From positions 6,243-15,540 of the forward strand of contig DUGL01000136.1 in assembly GCA_013331415.1 (NCBI GenBank): 9,298 nucleotides of DNA. Direction: 5' to 3'. A program made the position numbers and the translations under genes. The stretch comes from Methanoregulaceae archaeon (GTDB lineage: Archaea; Halobacteriota; Methanomicrobia; Methanomicrobiales; Methanospirillaceae). How positions within the stretch are numbered: position 1 is the first letter of the stretch; each line of letters opens with the position of its first letter. A model generated the notes under the pieces. That model was not told where the DNA came from. It was given only the letters and a program-made list of their open reading frames with translations, and made no database searches. Below are positions 5,718 through 9,298 of the stretch, piece after piece.

Positions 5718-6000
5718 CGTCTGTAATGCATCATGCAGTTCCATCAATGAATACGCAACAGTCGAGATCTTGGATCCCATACGTAATTATGGTACAGAAC
5801 CGATGCAATCAGTCAGCAGACCTGCTGTCATGATATGTCCAGTACCCGCTCTCTCCCGATTCCTGCGCATAATCGGCCCGAACAGATTCCAGGCCCATAC
5901 CTTTCACGAGAGATCCCGGCCCCTGAACCAGGATAGCCTGCATCGTATCCAATCCCCGGGCCCGGCAGGCGGGTAGTGCAGAACCCGTGCCATCCGCCCG
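5718..6000. other. gene-poor spacer before the GIN lipoprotein
   Basis: No plus-strand gene seen. A minus-strand frame (ATG 6006, stop 5809) has a fairly natural stretch, 'ILVQGPGSLVKGMGLESV', but lacks a ribosome binding site, and its ATG overlaps the TATA element of the gene facing the other way. I leave it uncalled. Also present: the 11-nt dyad at 5727-5737 and a CCGGGCCCGG palindrome near 5957. Confidence 0.35.
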
Positions 6001-6001
6001 A

Positions 6002-6010
6002 TTCATATAG
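6002..6010 (+). promoter_or_regulatory. TATA box implying a leaderless mRNA
   Basis: TTCATATAG is centred about 28 nt before the ATG at 6034, so transcription should begin at or within a few bases of the start codon. No Shine-Dalgarno sequence lies between them, which agrees with a leaderless transcript. Confidence 0.55.
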
Positions 6011-6033
6011 CTGCAGGGTCTAACAGACGAACC

Positions 6034-6756
6034 ATGCGATCAGCCATCATACCGGCCGCCCTGGTGCTCCTCCTCCTCACCGCAGGCTGCACATCGCTCC
6101 GCGAACCCTGTGCTGAAGGATCCGGCACGATTGTCACCGAAGAACGGATACCCGGTGATTTCCATGCAATCCGCCTGACCATGCCCGCAGACCTCATTCT
6201 CATACCGGGCGACGCCCCCCGTGTCCTGATAGAGACCGATGACACGATCATTCCCGTCATCAGTACGAATACACGAGACGGTGTGCTGACCATCGCCACG
6301 ACCCGCCTCTGTGTCCGCCCTTCAGGAAAACCCCGCGTCACGGTCATCTACCGGAACCTCGACGAGGTCGCGATACTCGGGACCGGGGATGTCACGGGAG
6401 AAGGGGTGATAGCCGCGGAGACCGTGAAGCTCTCGATCACCGGTGCCGGGAGCATGGACCTGGCTGTTGCAACCCGGTCCCTTGCCACCACGATTGCCGG
6501 GATGGGAACCGTCAACCTCTCAGGGTCAGCAACAGATCACAACCTGGTGATACCCGGCGCAGGGACCGTGAACGCAGCACGCCTGGATACCGGGAACACG
6601 ACCGTGGAGATCACCGGGTCCGGGAATGCCAACGTCCATGCCCGCGACACGCTCTCTGTCCGGATAACCGGGAACGGGAACGTACAGTACTCCGGGAACC
6701 CGCGATCCGTGCAGCAGAGCGTGACCGGTATCGGGAGCGTGAAACCGGCAGGGTAA
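6034..6756 (+). CDS. GIN-domain (DUF2807) lipoprotein
   Basis: Exported lipoprotein of 240 residues. The N-terminus has a hydrophobic signal (about 4-16) ending in the lipobox LTAGC, so Cys19 would be lipid-modified and the protein anchored on the outer face of the membrane. The rest matches the DUF2807/'head GIN' family. Its start has the typical 'R.IPGDFHAIRLTMPADLILIPGD' look, followed by about six short turns of a right-handed beta-solenoid, each marked by a Gly-rich repeat: GTGDVTG, GAGSMDL, GMGTVNL, GAGTVNA, GSGNANV, GNGNVQY, GIGSVKP. No catalytic residues are evident; family members are described as putative adhesins or surface sensors, with unknown function. It stands alone, with its own promoter and probably a leaderless message. 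Confidence 0.9.
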   Translation: MRSAIIPAALVLLLLTAGCTSLREPCAEGSGTIVTEERIPGDFHAIRLTMPADLILIPGDAPRVLIETDDTIIPVISTNTRDGVLTIATTRLCVRPSGKPRVTVIYRNLDEVAILGTGDVTGEGVIAAETVKLSITGAGSMDLAVATRSLATTIAGMGTVNLSGSATDHNLVIPGAGTVNAARLDTGNTTVEITGSGNANVHARDTLSVRITGNGNVQYSGNPRSVQQSVTGIGSVKPAG

Positions 6757-6982
6757 GCACACCCCACCCCGTACTGCAGGTCCGGATACCTGCCGTGCCC
6801 CGCTCCAGAGTGAACATGGCTACCGCAATTCCCCAAACCTCCTTTCTGCCGGTGCAGGAACACCTCCAGCGTGCATCCACAACCCGGCTCATACCGGAGG
6901 AGGGCTCAAAAGCGTTCGTGGAGACCACGCAGGCGATGTGCGTAGCATCCATCTGCTCATACCGAGGACCCTGCAGAACAGG

Positions 6983-7789
6983 TTACGGCTCCCGTTCCTT
7001 TTCCAGGTCAAAGACATACCGGCCGACACCGGGTGCCACGTACCCGCACCGGTGGTGGCTGACAGGCCGGAGTCCCATTGCCGATAACTGCCGGGAGAGC
7101 AGGTCGATCTCCTGGTCTTTTTTGAACGTGTAGAAATGGATGGTCCCCCCGGACAGGGTCATCGCAGAGAGGAGCGGGAGGATCCCGTCCAGCCCATACG
7201 GGGTCGGGGAGATCACCCGGTCGAACCCGGGACTGGTGAGGTCAGGGATCCGGAATGCATCATCGCAGATAACCTCCACCCGGTCGGAGACCCGGTTCAG
7301 CGCAAGGTTCCGGTGGAGCCAGCAGCAGGCTGCCGGGTGCTTCTCCACCGCGACCACCCGGGCACCCCGGTCGGCCGCAGGCACGACGAAGGGGCCGACT
7401 CCCGGGAACGGGACGAGGATCCGCTCCCCCGCTGACACGAGCTCGGTCACCCGCATCCGTTCGGTTGCCAGCCGGCTGGTAAAAAAGACCGTCGCCACAT
7501 CGAGCTGGTACCGGAACCCGTACTCCCGGTGCTCGGTCCGCGTACCGGACCCGATGATGACCTCGTAGGGAACAACCCGCTCTTCCCCGGCGGCCATACC
7601 GGATCTCCGGAGAACTGTCCTGATGTTTCGCCGCTGCGAGATGAGAGCAAGGGCGATATCCTCCTGGTAGGCATCAAGTTCCGGGGGAATCGTGATGAGC
7701 GCAATATCACCTATCACCTCGAACCGGTCGGAGAAGAGCGCGAGCTTTTCGGGGGGAATGGTGCCTGCCAGGACCTTCTTCAGGCTCAT
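6983..7789 (-). CDS. Trm5/Taw2-like SAM-dependent enzyme with altered motifs
   Basis: Class I SAM enzyme of 268 residues in the COG2520 family, which includes tRNA guanine-37 N1-methyltransferase (Trm5) and the wyosine enzyme Taw2/TYW2. Family marks: GDIALITIP (27-35), THREYGFRY...FFTSRLATERMRV (85-113), motif I region GERILVPFPGVGPF (121-134), an acidic residue after strand 2 (VEKHP, 148-152), NLALNRV (161-167) and GGTIHFYTF (214-222). Length without the N-terminal D1 domain suits Taw2 or a short Trm5. Odd points: the usual V-D-M-F-A-G in motif I is V-P-F-P-G, and the catalytic N-L/P-P motif is replaced by SPTPYG (194-199). It may therefore act on another substrate or be a diverged paralogue. 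No ribosome binding site precedes the ATG; a TATA-like box is 32 nt upstream. Confidence 0.85.
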   Translation of the reverse strand: MSLKKVLAGTIPPEKLALFSDRFEVIGDIALITIPPELDAYQEDIALALISQRRNIRTVLRRSGMAAGEERVVPYEVIIGSGTRTEHREYGFRYQLDVATVFFTSRLATERMRVTELVSAGERILVPFPGVGPFVVPAADRGARVVAVEKHPAACCWLHRNLALNRVSDRVEVICDDAFRIPDLTSPGFDRVISPTPYGLDGILPLLSAMTLSGGTIHFYTFKKDQEIDLLSRQLSAMGLRPVSHHRCGYVAPGVGRYVFDLEKEREP

Positions 7790-7816
7790 AGGGGAATCTT
7801 ACATTACAGCGGGGAA

Positions 7817-7826
7817 CTACTTAAAC
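7817..7826 (-). promoter_or_regulatory. TATA-like box of the Trm5/Taw2-like gene
   Basis: The minus strand reads GTTTAAGTAG, centred about 32 nt before the ATG at 7789. Predicted transcription start is near 7796, leaving only a few bases of leader and no room for a Shine-Dalgarno sequence. Confidence 0.45.
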
Positions 7827-8052
7827 CGATCCCAGGACACCGACGATTGCTCCACGGGGACCTTCCCGGGATCTGCATTTGGATCCTTTACCAGGTACGT
7901 GTCACCTCGACGAGAACTGGTCCGGCCAGTCCTTCCCCGTGAAGGAGTGAGTCTTGCGATTTCCGGGCTTTACCTGCACAATACCGCGGCGAGGAGCTCC
8001 AGGAGACGGCGATGAACCATTGGAGAGGTGCGTTTCATACAGGATTTACAGC
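7827..8052. other. divergent intergenic region
   Basis: This separates the minus-strand methyltransferase-like gene from the plus-strand membrane protein and holds no convincing gene. The plus frame of the membrane protein is open upstream of its true start but reads as Arg/Pro-rich shadow. A short inverted repeat ACTGG/CCAGT (7916-7930, centre TCCGG) is the only dyad noted. Confidence 0.4.
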
Positions 8053-8054
8053 GG

Positions 8055-8063
8055 TATTATATT
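8055..8063 (+). promoter_or_regulatory. TATA box of the COG2426-like gene
   Basis: TATTATATT is centred about 33 nt ahead of the ATG at 8092, which puts transcription start near 8085. This excludes the upstream in-frame codons (GTG 8080 and earlier) and supports the 8092 start with a very short leader. Confidence 0.5.
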
Positions 8064-8091
8064 CATCGGGCGGCAACCTGTGAATAGGATC

Positions 8092-8628
8092 ATGGAGCAT
8101 ACAAAGACTGCGCTGGTCGAGATCCAGATCGGGAAGATCCTCTCGTTTTTCCTCCTCATCGGGATCGGGGTCCCGCTTTTGATCGGCATCATGCTGGGGA
8201 TCCCCATCCCCACCACCCTCTCCTTCATCGGCTCTACCGCAGTCCTCCAGGCGCTTGCCGCTCCCATTGGGGTCCTCCTGCATCTCGACCCCTGGGTCGT
8301 CCTGGCCATCATGATCTCCTTTGCCTTCGGCATCGTCCTCGCCATCCAGGAGGTGCTCAGGACGTTCGCTCTCACCTCTGATCGGGTCAGCCGCTGGCTC
8401 TCAAAAATTGAGCAGAAGATGGAGGACCACCAGTCACTCCACCGGTATGGTGCAGTATCCTGCATATTCATCGCCTGGATCCCGGGAATCGGCCTGTATG
8501 GCACCCCGGCGATAGCCTGGATCCTCCGCTGGGACCGGATCCAGTCCGCCATCTTCACGGTGACAGGGTTCTTCCTCGCCTCGCTCCTGATGATCGTAAT
8601 CGCCGAAGGTGCAGCAATCCTCTTCTGA
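8092..8628 (+). CDS. five-helix membrane protein, COG2426-like
   Basis: Integral membrane protein of 178 residues. Hydrophobic segments lie at about 14-36, 42-64, 68-90, 119-146 and 150-175, with a charged amphipathic loop between helices 3 and 4 (RVSRWLSKIEQKMEDHQSLH). The segment 'IAWIPGIGLYGTPAIAW' near 127-143 resembles the P-G-T/I-G-x-x-G signature of COG2426/Sm_multidrug_ex proteins ('putative small multidrug export'), whose transport function has not been well demonstrated. I am fairly sure of the gene and moderately sure of the family. A start at 7954 would add 46 Arg/Pro-rich residues lying partly ahead of the predicted promoter, so I chose 8092, where the hydrophilic MEHTKTALVE precedes helix 1. 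Single gene, divergent from the Trm5/Taw2-like gene. Confidence 0.82.
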   Translation: MEHTKTALVEIQIGKILSFFLLIGIGVPLLIGIMLGIPIPTTLSFIGSTAVLQALAAPIGVLLHLDPWVVLAIMISFAFGIVLAIQEVLRTFALTSDRVSRWLSKIEQKMEDHQSLHRYGAVSCIFIAWIPGIGLYGTPAIAWILRWDRIQSAIFTVTGFFLASLLMIVIAEGAAILF

Positions 8629-8645
8629 TATGCATCATCAATCCC

Positions 8646-8665
8646 TGCCTGAAAAAAACCAGGCA
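8646..8665. repeat. 6-bp hairpin with A-rich loop after the membrane-protein gene
   Basis: TGCCTG (8646-8651) and CAGGCA (8660-8665) are perfect arms around AAAAAAAC. It lies 18 nt past the stop of the 8092 gene. No T-run follows on the plus strand, so this may be a 3'-end structure rather than an intrinsic terminator. Confidence 0.35.
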
Positions 8666-8805
8666 CCAGTGCATCCTTGTCCTGATTGTCAAGGCGGCCT
8701 CTCCCCCTCAAGCCCCCTCGCTGGTGCTGGTATGACTACAGGACCCTGCCCCCATACAGCCCACCGGGGATCTGCACCGGGTCGGTGATCGCCAGAATAA
8801 GGCCG

Positions 8806-8852
8806 GAAGAAATATACCCCATGCGGTGATGTGCTGGCAGCACGGGATGGGG
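8806..8852 (-). terminator. nested hairpin with U-rich tail downstream of the DUF308-like gene
   Basis: Read on the minus strand, CCCCAT (8852-8847) pairs with ATGGGG (8822-8817). Inside lies GTGCTG/CAGCAC (8831-8843), which share a single central base and so form a DNA dyad or a shortened inner stem. The U-rich TATATTTCTT follows. It starts about 36 nt after the stop codon at 8888 and would suit termination of that gene. The AAATATAC on the plus strand could instead be a TATA box. Confidence 0.4.
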
Positions 8853-8887
8853 AAGTGTGTAAAGGGATATCAGGCTGCCGGCTCCCG

Positions 8888-9298
8888 TCACTCTTCGATG
8901 TACACATCAATTACCCGGGGATCAGGTGACCGCTCCCTTCGCCAGAGCACCAGTCCGCCGATGGCAGACACGGCTCCTGCCGCAATGAGGAAAGCGCCGA
9001 TGATCTGGAAGATCACGGGGAGCGTGAGCTGTGCATGCAGCATGATCAGGACGCCGAGTGCTGCAAGGATGATTCCACCGATCACCGTGACCAGCCTCCT
9101 TCCTCCCGGTACCGGCTGGAGCCCCGCGGTGACCACCCAGCCAAGCCCGAGAAGGAGACATGCCGCCCCGATCAGGACCGCGATGAATGCAGCAACACAG
9201 CCCGTGCAGAGCAGCGATAAAACGGCGATCAGCAGGGCGAGGATGCCGAGGGAGAGCGGGACCAGGAAAAATCCTCCGCTCCCCCGCGAGATGAAGAG
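8888..9298 (-). CDS. DUF308/HdeD-like multipass membrane protein (partial)
   Basis: Only the C-terminal 136 residues are in the window; the frame stays open to the right edge, so the start lies beyond 9298. A GTG at 9134-9136 is internal: the residues before it form further transmembrane helices. The visible part has four hydrophobic segments arranged as two helical pairs: 'FFLVPLSLGILALLIAVLS', 'VAAFIAVLIGAACLLLGLGW', 'LVTVIGGIILAALGVLIML' and 'VIFQIIGAFLIAAGAVSAIG'. It ends with a charged tail (LVLWRRERSPDPRVIDVYIEE overall; WRRERSP is the start of the tail). Repeating G-x-x-L-x-x-x-G pairs with short loops are typical of DUF308/HdeD-type proteins, some linked to acid stress in bacteria; function in archaea is unknown. 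Family assignment is moderate, coding status strong. Confidence 0.75.
   Translation of the reverse strand, partial: LFISRGSGGFFLVPLSLGILALLIAVLSLLCTGCVAAFIAVLIGAACLLLGLGWVVTAGLQPVPGGRRLVTVIGGIILAALGVLIMLHAQLTLPVIFQIIGAFLIAAGAVSAIGGLVLWRRERSPDPRVIDVYIEE

Noticed and set aside
5809..6006. Minus-strand frame of 65 codons ending in a natural-looking stretch
   Set aside because: No ribosome binding site and the start codon overlaps the opposite promoter; GC3 is intermediate. Kept only as a note in the spacer entry.
7954..8091. 46-residue N-terminal extension of the COG2426-like protein
   Set aside because: Arg/Pro-rich, no ribosome binding site at its start, and it begins upstream of the TATA box at 8055-8063.

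Overview
The window looks like a piece of a GC-rich methanogenic archaeon, most likely a Methanomicrobiales member (Methanoregula/Methanosphaerula-like). This is an inference from three things: archaeal-type promoters (TATA-like boxes 28-46 nt ahead of the start codons), Shine-Dalgarno sequences of the AGGTGA/GGAG type, and the protein families present (COG1361 S-layer-like surface protein, desulfoferrodoxin, archaeal Trm5/Taw2-like methyltransferase, DUF5518-like small membrane protein). No rRNA, tRNA, CRISPR array, transposase or phage gene was seen.

Layout, left to right. Positions 1-446 hold no convincing gene but several perfect inverted repeats. A superoxide reductase (desulfoferrodoxin, minus strand, 472-849) follows, with a hairpin/T-run terminator at its 3' end and a TATA box and dyad at its 5' end. 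Just beyond the dyad is a + strand terminator-like hairpin with no gene in front of it. From 1296 to 4406 a tight three-gene operon encodes an exported, membrane-anchored COG1361 surface protein, an FtsX/MacB-type permease and its ATPase. The junctions are a 1-nt overlap and a 1-nt gap, so these are best read as one ABC machine with an extracytoplasmic partner. After a structured, gene-poor stretch with a possible decayed reading frame come a small membrane protein (minus, 4774-5118) carrying an (ATC)6 poly-isoleucine run, and a small orphan protein (plus, 5436-5696) of lower GC3.

The right half holds single genes: a GIN-domain (DUF2807) lipoprotein (6034-6756), a Trm5/Taw2-like SAM enzyme with unusual motifs (minus, 6983-7789), a five-helix membrane protein resembling COG2426 'small multidrug export' proteins (8092-8628), and the C-terminal part of a DUF308/HdeD-like multipass membrane protein that runs off the right edge (minus, 8888-9298).

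Most genes concern the cell envelope: surface protein, ABC permease, lipoprotein and four separate small membrane proteins. The exceptions are the oxidative-stress enzyme, the RNA-modification-like enzyme and the small orphan. Apart from the ABC operon the genes look individually transcribed. Three have TATA boxes so close to the start codon that their mRNAs should be leaderless or nearly so. The best leads for something undescribed are the orphan terminator next to dfx, the motif-altered methyltransferase, the orphan small gene at 5436 and the surface-protein/ABC machine.
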